This document shows positions 1 through 8,379 of a stretch of 46,876 nucleotides of DNA, in pieces. This DNA is from CAXBCP01 sp038120765. Lineage in GTDB: Bacteria > Pseudomonadota > Alphaproteobacteria > MPNO01 > UBA830. The stretch's first letter is position 1, and each line of letters starts with the position of its first letter. Both the position numbers and the translations under genes were made by a program. Location of the stretch: positions 1 to 46,876 of the forward strand of contig JAYOMI010000021.1 of assembly GCA_038120765.1 (NCBI GenBank), read 5' to 3'. Below the pieces are notes generated by a model, which saw nothing but the letters and a program-made list of their open reading frames with translations, had not been told where the DNA came from and ran no database searches.

Positions 1-184
1 CTGGATCGCAGGACTACGTTCACCTGGCGTGATATATTATCCTACGGGATGCTAAGAAAAAGAAAGCCGTGAATACAACCGGGACGGGTGGTCTTGTGCC
101 CGACGCGCTGCGCGACCAGGCAACGACAGATATATCCACCGGCGCATCATCAGATGCTGACGGCGGTACGACAGGAGACTCCCG
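1..184. other. Window edge and parB leader, no recognised gene
   Basis: No recognisable product is encoded here. One plus frame is open from base 1 to a TGA at 70-72, but its 23 residues do not resemble a ParA C-terminus. Another frame runs from a GTG at 69 to a TGA at 186-188 that overlaps the parB start; it would make 39 low-complexity residues and I do not call it. A Shine-Dalgarno-like AGGAG lies about 8 bases before the parB ATG. The parA gene that usually precedes parB is not visible. Confidence 0.5.
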
Positions 185-1432
185 ATGAGCGACGAAAAAC
201 CCCGCCCGCGCCAGCTCGGCCGCGGCCTTGAAGCCCTGTTCGGCGAGGACCGCACCAATATCGCGGCGGCCGAGGAAGCCCTCGATGCCGGCGCCCGGCC
301 TGCGCCTGCAGACACCGGAGCGGAGGCAGCTACACCGGCGGCATCCCCTACGGCTTCCCCGGCCGCCGCACCGGTCCCGGCGGATTCCCGTGGTGCGGCG
401 GTCGGCTTCCGCATGGTGCCGATCGCGAGGCTTATTCCGAATCCGCTGCAGCCGCGCCGCCATTTTGCCGATGAAGCCCTGCGCGATCTGACCGCGTCGA
501 TCCGCGAGCAGGGTATTCTCCAGCCGCTGATCGTCCGCCCGACGCGAAGCGAGCCCGGCAATTTTGAAATCGTCGCGGGCGAACGCCGCTGGCGGGCGGC
601 CCAGCGCGCCCAGGTCCACGAAGCCCCGGTGATCATCCGCGATTTCAACGACGCCGAGGCGCTGGCGGTCGCGCTGATCGAGAACATCCAGCGCGACGAG
701 CTGTCGCCGCTTGAAGAAGCCGAAGCCTATGCCCGGCTGTCCCAGGATTTCGGCAAGACCCAGGAACAGGTCGCCGAGGTCGTCGGCAAAAGCCGCAGCC
801 ATATCGCCAACATGACCCGCCTGCTCGAACTGCCGGAAGACGTCCGCGCGATGCTGGCCGAGGGCGCGCTCAGCGCCGGCCATGCCCGCGCCATTCTCCG
901 CGCCGCCGATCCCGCCGCCCTCGCCCGCCAGATTATCGAGGAAGGCCTGACCGTCCGCGATGCGGAGCGCCTCGGCAGGGAACGCCGCGCCCGTCGCGGC
1001 CGCTCGGCGGGGGGATCGAAAAGCGGCGCCAGGGCTAAGGCGCCGGCCAAGGATACCGACACGCTCGCGCTCGAACGCGCGCTCGGCAACGCGCTCGGCC
1101 TGCATGTCGATATCGCGTTTGACGGCAATGGCGGCAGCCTCCGCCTCGATTACACCTCGCTCGAACAGCTCGACGACCTGATCGAACGGCTGATGGGTCG
1201 CGGCACTGTTGGCGGCGCCGGTCGGCCGCCTGCGCCCGGCCGCGCCAATATCGATATGGAAGACGATCTCGGCGATGACGATCCGGGCGACGACAACGTG
1301 CTGTCCCTGCATCGACCGCCCCGCGTCGACGGTGCACATACGGCACATGAACATGCGCCGGATGACAGCCAGCCCGATGATGACGCGGTGAATCCCGACC
1401 GCGCACAGAGCGAACGGCCCGACGGGGATTAA
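185..1432 (+). CDS. parB: ParB chromosome-partitioning protein with extended acidic tail
   Basis: Encodes ParB, the CTP-dependent DNA clamp that loads at parS and works with ParA in origin segregation. Seen in the 415-residue product: an N-terminal LGRGLEALF motif (about 11-19) of the kind that contacts ParA; an Ala/Pro-rich linker (about 25-75); a ParB/Srx domain from about 78 with the CTP-binding GERRWRAA (132-139) and ENIQRDELSPLEEA (166-179); a helix-turn-helix around KSRSHIANMTRLLELP (202-217); and a C-terminal dimerisation segment (about 290-338). The remaining 77 residues are a disordered, Asp-rich tail not typical of chromosomal ParB, which usually has about 280-330 residues. AGGAG precedes the ATG. 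The TAA stop overlaps the convergent monooxygenase stop. Family assignment is certain; the role of the tail is unknown. Confidence 0.97.
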   Translation: MSDEKPRPRQLGRGLEALFGEDRTNIAAAEEALDAGARPAPADTGAEAATPAASPTASPAAAPVPADSRGAAVGFRMVPIARLIPNPLQPRRHFADEALRDLTASIREQGILQPLIVRPTRSEPGNFEIVAGERRWRAAQRAQVHEAPVIIRDFNDAEALAVALIENIQRDELSPLEEAEAYARLSQDFGKTQEQVAEVVGKSRSHIANMTRLLELPEDVRAMLAEGALSAGHARAILRAADPAALARQIIEEGLTVRDAERLGRERRARRGRSAGGSKSGARAKAPAKDTDTLALERALGNALGLHVDIAFDGNGGSLRLDYTSLEQLDDLIERLMGRGTVGGAGRPPAPGRANIDMEDDLGDDDPGDDNVLSLHRPPRVDGAHTAHEHAPDDSQPDDDAVNPDRAQSERPDGD

Positions 1433-3072
1433 CGCGGCCCCGCGTTTTCTAACGGTTCGGTCGCGGCGGGTCCGGCTCCGACAAGACCGGAGAGCGCCTC
1501 GGCGATCGCGGCGGCACCCGCCGGCGAACAGGCGGCGGCGACATATCGGTCCGGGCGGATCAGCAGGATTTTGCCGAGATAGGGTTCGAGCTTCCGGGAA
1601 ATGTCCTCCGCGGGAATCCGCGCGATGCGAAGCCTGTCGCCGGGAAGGCCGTCACCCGGTTCCCCGTCCGTTGGCAACAGGGCGACCCGGCGGGCTTCAA
1701 GATGGGTCCACACGGGCTGGTCGATATCCGCCAGTGCGGCGGCGGCATCAGCGCCAATGGCGAGCAGGGCGAAACCCGGACCGAGCAGGTCGTCCAGTTT
1801 CAGTGTGTCGCCGTCCAGGGCGGTGACGTCCGGTTGCGGCAGCATGCGCCCGACGAGGGTGCGCTTCGGCGTTTCGTCGTCGGCGATGAGGAAGCCGTCG
1901 TGGAACCGGGGCTCCGGCTTGAATTTCATGCCGAGGAAATAATCCCGCAGTTTCGGGATCAGCCCGGCGAACCGGAAAAACGCGATCTGGCCGTATGTGT
2001 GAAACCAGTTGCGCGGCACCATTACCCAACCAATCTGGATGGCCATCTGGATTAAAGACCAGGCGTGGGGCTTGCGCTCGCTTTCGTAAGTGTCCATCAG
2101 GGCCGGACCGAACTGTCCCTTGACGACGGCGGCCGCTTTCCAGGCGAAATTATTGGCGTCCCGCTGTCCGCTGTTCAGGCCCTGCCCGGCATAGGGCGGC
2201 GTCAGATGGGCGGCATCGCCCAGCAGAAACACCCGTCCGTCCTGCCAGCGGTCGGCGACCCGCGCCTGAAACGTGTAGACGACCTTCCGGATCACCTCGA
2301 CGGGCCGGTCGCCGATATAGGGCCGCAACAGCTCGCGGATGGTGTCGTCTTTCAGAAAATGGTCTGCGTCTTCCCCCGGATGCACGACGAATTCCCAGCG
2401 CCGCGTGCGTCCGAAACCGGGGAGGCTGATTGCCGGTCGGCGATGGTCGCAATGGGCCACCGAATCCGGGGTGTCGTCGAAATCGTTGATGGTGTCGAAC
2501 ACCAGCCAGCGCTCCTCGAAGCTGGAGCCCTTCAGTTCCGCGCCGATCGCCCGGCGCACCGATGACCGGCCGCCGTCGCAGCCGGCGAGAAAGGCGCCGC
2601 GGACCTGTTTCTGCGCGCCGTCGGGACCGCGCACGGTGACGGTCACACCCTCCGCATCCTGTTCGAAATGCTGGAAATCGTGGTTGAACCAGACCTCGAC
2701 ATTGGGGAAGCGGCAAAGACCGTCCAGCAGCGTTGCCTCCAGCTCCGGCTGGTGGAACGCGGAGCGCCGTGGGTGGCCGAATTCGACCGTGGTCGGTTTG
2801 ACGCGGGCGAATTCGCGCTGTCCCGGCGAATAATAGCGCGAACCGTAACCCGGCAGGGTCCGCTCAACGACCCGGTCGACCAGGCCCAGGGTCTGCATGG
2901 ACCGCAGGGATTCGTCGTCAATGGAGACGGCGCGGGGTTCGTCCACGGTGCCCGGATTGCGTTCGATCAGGATCGCGCGAATGCCGGCGAGGCCGAGATA
3001 ATTTGCGGTTGCGAGACCGGCGGGGCCGGCGCCGACGACGACAACGTCGGTCGAAATCATCGACGCATCCAA
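1429..3072 (-). CDS. FAD-dependent aromatic-ring monooxygenase, MhpA/PheA-like
   Basis: Probable class A flavoprotein monooxygenase using FAD and NAD(P)H to hydroxylate an aromatic or polyketide-like substrate. Seen: an N-terminal Rossmann motif GAGPAG (about 14-19), a central DG motif in GCDGGRSSVRRAIG (about 164-177), and the GD motif GDAAHLTPPYAGQGLNSG (about 285-302), in the order of the PheA/TfdB/MhpA family, with a thioredoxin-like C-terminal region. About 547 residues is normal for the family. Start choice: a TTG at 3072 has AGGAG 6 bases upstream; an ATG at 3060 is 18 bases from that site; a TTG at 3102 lies farther upstream. No ring-cleavage gene is adjacent, so the substrate is unknown. 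It stands alone, convergent with parB. Confidence 0.9.
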   Translation of the reverse strand: MDASMISTDVVVVGAGPAGLATANYLGLAGIRAILIERNPGTVDEPRAVSIDDESLRSMQTLGLVDRVVERTLPGYGSRYYSPGQREFARVKPTTVEFGHPRRSAFHQPELEATLLDGLCRFPNVEVWFNHDFQHFEQDAEGVTVTVRGPDGAQKQVRGAFLAGCDGGRSSVRRAIGAELKGSSFEERWLVFDTINDFDDTPDSVAHCDHRRPAISLPGFGRTRRWEFVVHPGEDADHFLKDDTIRELLRPYIGDRPVEVIRKVVYTFQARVADRWQDGRVFLLGDAAHLTPPYAGQGLNSGQRDANNFAWKAAAVVKGQFGPALMDTYESERKPHAWSLIQMAIQIGWVMVPRNWFHTYGQIAFFRFAGLIPKLRDYFLGMKFKPEPRFHDGFLIADDETPKRTLVGRMLPQPDVTALDGDTLKLDDLLGPGFALLAIGADAAAALADIDQPVWTHLEARRVALLPTDGEPGDGLPGDRLRIARIPAEDISRKLEPYLGKILLIRPDRYVAAACSPAGAAAIAEALSGLVGAGPAATEPLENAGPR

Positions 3073-3227
3073 ATTTCGCTCCTGTGATTGGGATTCCCTC
3101 AATCTTCCGGAATCGGCAGCCTGTTTGCAATAATGGCTGCGCCGGATTCCAGTTAATAAATCTTAAAAACTTTTTGCCTTAAGGTTGCCAGGAAATACCA
3201 ACACCGTTTTCAGGTTGTGGACGGCAT

Positions 3228-3647
3228 ATGATCACCTACGAAATTCAGACCCAGAAGAAGCATGTCGCCTCGAAGGATTGGGAGATCGGATCCGTCTTCG
3301 AGGATCGTGAACTTGCTCTGCATGAAGCAAAGATAATGGATGCCAGCGACCGCTATGCAGGAACCCGGGTTGTCGCCGAAGACCACAACCCCAGCACCGG
3401 CAAGACCGAAAGCTCCATGATTTTTCGCGGTGGCAGCAACTTCAAGGAAACAAAAGCCAAAATCGCGGAGGGAACAATGACCCCGCGCTCACGCGAGCCC
3501 GCGCCGAAAGCGGAATTTGTACCAAGGACACGCACCGGCCCGATCGAGGAAAAGCGTTCGGTGATGTCGCTGGTGCCAATGCTGCTCCTGTTTCTGGTAA
3601 TCGGTCTCGGCGGAATGTACGCGCTCCACGAACTGGTCCCCGATTAG
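3228..3647 (+). CDS. Unknown small protein with C-terminal membrane anchor
   Basis: A 139-residue protein I do not recognise. The first 110 residues are soluble and charged, starting MITYEIQTQKKHVASKDWEI, with no cysteine pair or known motif. One hydrophobic helix (about 112-133, rich in Leu, Val, Ile and Gly) lies at the C-terminus, followed by a short tail, so it may be a tail-anchored inner-membrane protein facing the cytoplasm. The ATG at 3228 follows a purine-rich GTGGACGG. It is flanked by the leftward monooxygenase and the rightward LysE gene, with its own leader of about 155 bases, so it may be transcribed alone. Composition matches coding sequence of the window. Confidence 0.75.
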   Translation: MITYEIQTQKKHVASKDWEIGSVFEDRELALHEAKIMDASDRYAGTRVVAEDHNPSTGKTESSMIFRGGSNFKETKAKIAEGTMTPRSREPAPKAEFVPRTRTGPIEEKRSVMSLVPMLLLFLVIGLGGMYALHELVPD

Positions 3648-3771
3648 GTCGTTTCCCGCGCCAACACCCGATCCCGGAACGCCACGCCCCCGGCCTGTGG
3701 AACGCGCTTGACCGATCGCGCTGTTCGGTCAGATTGAGGCGTATCCGTTTCTCTGAAGTCGCCTCCGTTTC

Positions 3772-4428
3772 ATGGAAATCACGCTCGCCGCCGGCAGCAT
3801 CGCCTCCCTTTTCGCGACGATGCTTGTCCTCGCCCTGGTGCCGAGCCTCAGTGTGCTTGCGGTCACGGCGCGGGCGGTCGCGCTCGGACTGCGTCACGGC
3901 GTGGCGGCGACGCTCGGGATCGTGGCGGGCGATCTCGTTTTCATCATCGTCGCCGTGCTCGGCCTGTCGGTCCTGGCGGAGGTGGCGGGGGCGTATCTGG
4001 TCGTCCTGTCCTCTGCGGGCGGTGTGTATCTGATCTGGCTCGGAATCCGTCTCTGGCGGTCCGCCCCGGTGATCAGCGTACCGGGCGCGGCCGCGCCCGC
4101 CGCGGAGCCAACGCCGCTGTTCTCAAGCCTTATGGCAGGGCTGCTCCTGACCCTTGGCGATCAGAAGGCGATCCTGTTCTATTTCGTTTTCTTCCCGGCG
4201 TTTGCGGATCTGGACCGGCTGACACCGCTCGATACGGGGCTGATTCTGCTTGTCGCCGCCGTGGCCGTGGGTGCCGCGAAGTTGGCCTATGCGCTTGCCG
4301 CGATCCGGGCCGTTACATTTATCAGCGGAACCGCAGGGCATGCCGTCGCCATTTTTCTGAACCGTCTGGCCGCCCTGATCCTGATGGTGGTCGGCGGGTT
4401 CCTTATTCTTCGAAATTACGTCGTATAG
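3772..4428 (+). CDS. LysE/RhtB-family amino-acid exporter
   Basis: Inner-membrane exporter of the LysE/RhtB superfamily, which expels amino acids or related metabolites by proton exchange. The 218-residue product is almost wholly hydrophobic, with about six predicted helices. It has the family pattern: a first helix followed by a P-S-L motif (VPSLSVLAVTARAV), a conserved G-L-R-H-G turn with GIVAGDLVF in helix 2, and YLIWLGIRLWR before the central loop. Length is typical (about 205-215). The substrate cannot be read from sequence. No clear ribosome site precedes ATG 3772. It ends 11 bases before the stop of the convergent symporter gene, so the two share little room for separate terminators. 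Confidence 0.88.
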   Translation: MEITLAAGSIASLFATMLVLALVPSLSVLAVTARAVALGLRHGVAATLGIVAGDLVFIIVAVLGLSVLAEVAGAYLVVLSSAGGVYLIWLGIRLWRSAPVISVPGAAAPAAEPTPLFSSLMAGLLLTLGDQKAILFYFVFFPAFADLDRLTPLDTGLILLVAAVAVGAAKLAYALAAIRAVTFISGTAGHAVAIFLNRLAALILMVVGGFLILRNYVV

Positions 4429-4439
4429 GGGGACAGGAG

Positions 4440-5294
4440 TCAGGCGGCGCTGCGCCGGGCAAATGCGACATAAACCAGCGCGGTTGCGAACATGATCAGG
4501 CTGTAGGTCGCTGCCGGCACGGCGACAAGGCCGCCGCCGAACAGCAGCGCCGCCACCGCGATGGCCAGCGTGCCGTTCTGCAGTCCGCATTCGATGGATA
4601 TGGCGGTTCGCTGTCGCGGCCCCGACGCAAACAGCCGGGCGATGCTATAGGCCAATATCATCATCGTGATGTTCAGCGAAAGCGTCACCAGACCCGCCTG
4701 GGCGAAATAGGTGGCGATGTTGCCGCGCTCCTGATAGATCGCGCCGGCCAGCACGACGACGAACAGCCCGGTGGAAATATGGCGTGCAGCGGGTTCGAAC
4801 CTGCGGGCGACGCTGTCCGCGAAATGGCGGACGAGGAGGCCGATGGTCACCGGCACGGTAACGATCGCGAAAACGCTGATGGCGGTTTTCGCGACCGAGA
4901 TATCGCCGGTCGTGGCGCCGCCGATCAGGCGGTCATGGGCGAAAACGACGATCAGCGGAATCGTGACGACGCAGACAAGACTGATCACGGCGGTCAGCGA
5001 AATCGACAGGGCGACATCGCCGCGGGCAAGAGCGGTCAGGATATTCGACGTCACCCCGCCGGGCGCCGCGGCGATGATCATGACGCCGAGCGCAAGCTCC
5101 GGCGGCAGCGACCACAGGCCGACCAGTAGCCAGGCGACGGCGGGGAGCAGGACCAGCTGGGACGCCGCGCCGATCAGAAAGTCGCGCGGCTGGCGGGCAA
5201 CGCGGGCGAAGTCGGCTAAGGTGAGGCCGAGTCCCAGCGCGAACATGATAAAGGCCAGCGCAAGGGGCAGCACAATGTCGGTCACGATTCCCAT
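4440..5294 (-). CDS. Bile acid:sodium symporter family (BASS/SBF) transporter
   Basis: Sodium-coupled organic-anion transporter of the BASS (SBF) family, located in the inner membrane. The 284-residue protein has nine or ten hydrophobic helices and family signatures: FALGLGLTLADFARVARQPR near the N-terminus, the AAAPGGVTSNILTALARGDVAL segment (split helix with the sodium-site region), and a C-terminal ECGLQNGTLAIAVAA motif (E-x-G-x-Q-N). Bacterial members move bile acids, pantoate, pyruvate or other carboxylates; this substrate is not determinable. ATG 5294 is preceded at some distance by AGGAG. It is convergent with the LysE-type gene and 35 bases downstream of the repeat-protein gene, possibly cotranscribed with it. 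Confidence 0.93.
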   Translation of the reverse strand: MGIVTDIVLPLALAFIMFALGLGLTLADFARVARQPRDFLIGAASQLVLLPAVAWLLVGLWSLPPELALGVMIIAAAPGGVTSNILTALARGDVALSISLTAVISLVCVVTIPLIVVFAHDRLIGGATTGDISVAKTAISVFAIVTVPVTIGLLVRHFADSVARRFEPAARHISTGLFVVVLAGAIYQERGNIATYFAQAGLVTLSLNITMMILAYSIARLFASGPRQRTAISIECGLQNGTLAIAVAALLFGGGLVAVPAATYSLIMFATALVYVAFARRSAA

Positions 5295-5329
5295 GGGTCC
5301 GTCACGTCACTCCTGTAGATCGAATGTTT

Positions 5330-6715
5330 CTAATTCATCTTCCAGGTGCGCGTCCGGGCAAATGCGACATCGCCCGGAATGACGCCGAGCCCGACCGCGC
5401 CGCTGGTGCCAAATCCCTGGAATTTTCTGAAAGTCTCGTCCATGGCGATATCAACGGACCCGGACAGCACCTTGGTGGGCGGTCCTCCCGAAATGGCTAT
5501 GCTCCAGCCCCATCCTTCGAGATCGTCGACCGAGACCGACGTGAAATAGGTGGGCCCCATACTTACCCCGGCGGTAACATTCGACACGACCTGCGGCCCC
5601 AGCGTTGCATAGGCGCCGCCATGGCCGCGGAAATCGAGGATGATCGACAGGGTCATCACGCCGCCGCTGCCACCCGCCGCCGCGGCGGAGAAGTTATAGG
5701 CATAGAAGAAATGCCGGCCGCCTTTTGCTTGGGCCTGTTTGACCAAAAGCCTGCCCTGCAGAAGATCGTCCAGCAGCCCCGCTTTCTTTTTGAGTGCGCC
5801 GGCAAGGTCGGGTGCCAGCCCGATTGCGGTAAGCCGGCGCTCAAACTCGGCGACGCTCGCGTTGCAGAACACATCGGGGGCGAACAGGGCGGCAACTTCC
5901 TTGCGCTTTGCATCGATCGTCTTTGCCATGTTTTTCAGGCCCGGCACCGCCCCGGCGTGTTCCCCGATTGCATCGGCCGCACCGCGGATGATCTTGCCCC
6001 GCCTGTCGCCTGACAGCTTCGTCATTTCACGCGCGGAATTTTTCGCCATTTCGGCGACCAGGCTCTCGAAATCCGGCAGGCCGGGAACGCCCGGCACGGC
6101 GGGCAGATCGATTTTCGATCCCGAGGTAACGGCCCCGGCGACCTTGCGGCAGACATTGCGGGTCAGCCCGTCGAGTACGATCTCGCCCGCCCTGACCACA
6201 TATCCGCTTCCCTGAATGGCGGTATGGCCCACAACCCTGCCGCCCCGGATGACCGATTGGCCGACCGTCCTGCCTGCGACCACGATCTCGCGGCCCACGA
6301 TGGCGCTGCCACTGACGATGAATTTGCCGCCGGCCTCGGTTTCACGGGCGATGACCCTGCCCCCCTCGACGGTCTCGGTCTCGACAATGCGGCCGCCCTC
6401 AATGACAACCCTGCCGATGGTTCTGCCCTTGCGGGTCAGGTCGCGGGTGATCCGTCCGCCAGACTTGCTGACCTGCTTGCCGATGGCGATACCGTCATCG
6501 TGTGCGGCGTCGCCGATCCTGTCTGTGACCTTCTCGCCCGGCCCGGCCACTTTGCCGGCTGCTTTGCGGCCCTGCTTTTTGATTTTCTTGAGCAGTCCCG
6601 CCGCTGCCGGCGCCGGATACGCCGTCACCCCGGCGACGGATACCGCGGCAATAGCGCCGCAGAACCAGGGCGAGAGAAGAAGGGTGAGCGGCAAAATTGC
6701 AGAAAATCGTGTCAT
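5330..6715 (-). CDS. Unknown exported protein with tandem 11-residue repeats
   Basis: I do not recognise this 461-residue protein. ATG 6715 is chosen because AGAGGTAGG precedes it and a signal peptide follows (charged MTR, hydrophobic core about 5-35, Ala-rich cleavage zone). Residues 41-74 are Lys/Gly-rich. Residues 75-184 hold about ten consecutive 11-residue units, mostly starting with Gly (GRTIGRVVIEG, GRIVETETVEG, GRVIARETEAG, GREIVVAGRTV, GQSVIRGGRVV), with small or aliphatic residues at fixed places, as expected of a beta-solenoid. Residues 185-345 look helical. The last 110 residues alternate Gly, Ser and aliphatic residues and may form a beta-sandwich or barrel-like domain. A periplasmic or surface location is inferred. 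Confidence 0.82.
   Translation of the reverse strand: MTRFSAILPLTLLLSPWFCGAIAAVSVAGVTAYPAPAAAGLLKKIKKQGRKAAGKVAGPGEKVTDRIGDAAHDDGIAIGKQVSKSGGRITRDLTRKGRTIGRVVIEGGRIVETETVEGGRVIARETEAGGKFIVSGSAIVGREIVVAGRTVGQSVIRGGRVVGHTAIQGSGYVVRAGEIVLDGLTRNVCRKVAGAVTSGSKIDLPAVPGVPGLPDFESLVAEMAKNSAREMTKLSGDRRGKIIRGAADAIGEHAGAVPGLKNMAKTIDAKRKEVAALFAPDVFCNASVAEFERRLTAIGLAPDLAGALKKKAGLLDDLLQGRLLVKQAQAKGGRHFFYAYNFSAAAAGGSGGVMTLSIILDFRGHGGAYATLGPQVVSNVTAGVSMGPTYFTSVSVDDLEGWGWSIAISGGPPTKVLSGSVDIAMDETFRKFQGFGTSGAVGLGVIPGDVAFARTRTWKMN
6164..6493 (-). repeat. Coding tandem repeat, 33-bp period, about 10 units
   Basis: Within the exported protein (residues 75-184) the sequence can be cut into successive 11-residue blocks without indels. 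Eight blocks from residue 86 to 173 each begin with Gly, commonly followed by Arg or Lys. Units are diverged at DNA level, so this is an old structural repeat rather than a recent expansion. Confidence 0.75.
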
Positions 6716-6978
6716 GGACCTACCTCTACTGAGCTGGATGCGGCGTAACCGGCGGGAACGCGTTACGTGAAGCGGCCTTCCAACGGGGATCGTGCCCCGT
6801 CTGCTGCACCGATGCAACGCGTGACTGCGCGTTGATACACCGCGCGACTCCGCCCTGATTGATACTGAACGCACGCTGAACAGCGTCCGGTTTTATTTTC
6901 CCTGTCAGCGGCCGCACGCGCTTGCGCGCCAGACATATGTGTGATTGTCTCAGGTAAAGTATTGGGGGGCAGCGTTTC

Positions 6979-7785
6979 GTGGTCAGGAATTTTCGCATCG
7001 ACGCGGTCGCCGCGGCGCTCGCTCTTTCAGCCGTCATGGCGCCTGCGCTGGTGAAGGGCGTATCCGCCCAGAGCGGGGCGCCGTCAGCCGGCGCAGCCTC
7101 CGTATCGCCTGAACAACGCAGCGCTTTCGAAGGTATCATCCGCGACTACCTGCTGAAAAACCCGGCTATCATCCGCGAGGCGATGCAGGTTCTGCAGGCG
7201 CAGGAGGAGGCTGCGAAACAGGCCGCCGCCGCGCAGGCTCTGAAACAATACCGTTCCGAACTGCTGCAGAATGCGGGTTCGCCGGTTGGCGGCAATCCTG
7301 CAGGCGACATCACCGTCGTCGAATTCTTCGATTACAATTGCGGCTACTGCAAGCGGGTCGCGCCGGCGGTGAATGCGGTTGTGGCGAACGACCCGAATGT
7401 CCGCATCGTTTACAAGGAATTTGCGATCCTCGGCCCGAACTCTCTGGTGGCGGCGCGGGCAGCGCTGGCGGCAAAGCGCCAGGGCAAGTACGGCGAATTC
7501 CACGACGCGCTGATGTCGGCCGAACAGGCCGATGCCGGCACGGTGACGGCGACTGCAAAGGCTCTCGGTCTCGATTATGAAAAGCTGGTCCGGGACATGG
7601 AAGATCCGGAAATCACCGAACAGCTGGAACGGAATTACCGGCTGGCCAGCGCGCTGGGGATCAATGGCACACCCGCTTTCGTGATTGGCGACCGGCTGGT
7701 GCCGGGTGCCATCGACGAAAACGCGATGATGGAAATCATTGCCGACGAGCGGGCGAAAATGACGGCCGCGCCGAAAGGCAACTAG
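6979..7785 (+). CDS. DsbA-family exported thiol oxidoreductase, ScsC/Com1-like
   Basis: Periplasmic thioredoxin-fold protein that forms or isomerises disulfides. The 268-residue product has a signal peptide (about 1-30), an N-terminal helical region (about 46-95, SPEQRSAFEGIIRDYLLKNP onward) like the oligomerisation segment of ScsC-type proteins, then a thioredoxin fold with active-site CGYC (121-124) in FFDYNCGYCKRVAP and a cis-proline loop in GINGTPAFVIG. Start: GTG 6979 is preceded by GGGGGG; an ATG at residue 20 would remove most of the signal peptide. It lies upstream of two other exported-protein genes on the same strand, one of them with 24 cysteines, which suggests a client relationship (inference). 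A hairpin follows the stop. Confidence 0.93.
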   Translation: MVRNFRIDAVAAALALSAVMAPALVKGVSAQSGAPSAGAASVSPEQRSAFEGIIRDYLLKNPAIIREAMQVLQAQEEAAKQAAAAQALKQYRSELLQNAGSPVGGNPAGDITVVEFFDYNCGYCKRVAPAVNAVVANDPNVRIVYKEFAILGPNSLVAARAALAAKRQGKYGEFHDALMSAEQADAGTVTATAKALGLDYEKLVRDMEDPEITEQLERNYRLASALGINGTPAFVIGDRLVPGAIDENAMMEIIADERAKMTAAPKGN

Positions 7786-7797
7786 CGGCGATGAAGA

Positions 7798-7823
7798 ATG
7801 CCCGGCCCGGTATGGGCCGGCAT
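7798..7823 (+). terminator. Possible hairpin terminator after the DsbA-like gene
   Basis: Stem of about ten base pairs with one bulged C (ATGCCCGGCCC pairing with GGGCCGGCAT, loop GGTAT), 12 bases after the stop. No T-run follows, so it could be an attenuator or an mRNA-stabilising hairpin rather than an intrinsic terminator. Confidence 0.4.
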
Positions 7824-7929
7824 CAATGCAGGGATGGGTAGGATCATGCCCTGCTGCTGACAGACGGAACTTGGCGTGTAGGCAATCACATAATTAAAGA
7901 AAACCATGATGTTTTTTTAAAGGAAACTC

Positions 7930-8310
7930 ATGCCGATTCTGGTCGGCATGTTAATGACTGGCGCGACCTCCGCGGCGCATGCGCAGATGGCGGATATGTC
8001 GAAGGGGATGGCCCAGCACCAGGCGGCGGCAAAGGAACTGGTTGCCCTTTACAACGGCACCAAGGACGAAGCATCCGCGAAGGCGATGGCCCGGAAGATC
8101 GCCGTCGCTGAAAAACGCAAGGACGAGGCCGTGACGACTATTCAGGCGGCCCTGCAGAAGCTCGACCCGAAAAACGAAACGGCCGGCAAGCTGGCGGAAA
8201 AGATTTTCGGGGAAATGCAGAAGCAGATCCAGGCCGTTGCAGACGCCCAGCTTGCGTCCATGGAACGGCTCGCCGCGGCAAAGGCCGAAGCGGCGATGCC
8301 GAAGAAGTAA
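7930..8310 (+). CDS. Small exported alpha-helical protein, unknown function
   Basis: A 126-residue protein I cannot assign. The N-terminus MPILVGMLMTGATSAAHAQM is a short signal peptide with likely cleavage after AHA. The mature part is Ala/Lys/Glu-rich and predicted almost wholly helical, with heptad-like spacing (coiled coil or helical hairpin) and no cysteine. AGGAAACTC precedes ATG 7930. It sits between the DsbA-like gene and the cysteine-rich DM9 gene on the same strand, with gaps of 144 and 69 bases, so cotranscription with the DM9 gene is plausible. It could be a periplasmic chaperone-like or structural partner; that is only inference from size and position. Confidence 0.72.
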   Translation: MPILVGMLMTGATSAAHAQMADMSKGMAQHQAAAKELVALYNGTKDEASAKAMARKIAVAEKRKDEAVTTIQAALQKLDPKNETAGKLAEKIFGEMQKQIQAVADAQLASMERLAAAKAEAAMPKK

Positions 8311-8379
8311 GAATCCGGAAAAGACACCTGACAACAAAGAGCGTCCGGCTCGAAACCTTGAACCGAAATGGGGGCCATT

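Noticed and set aside
20..1354. A long minus-strand frame opposite parB
   Set aside because: It is an antisense shadow; parB on the plus strand has complete ParB domains.
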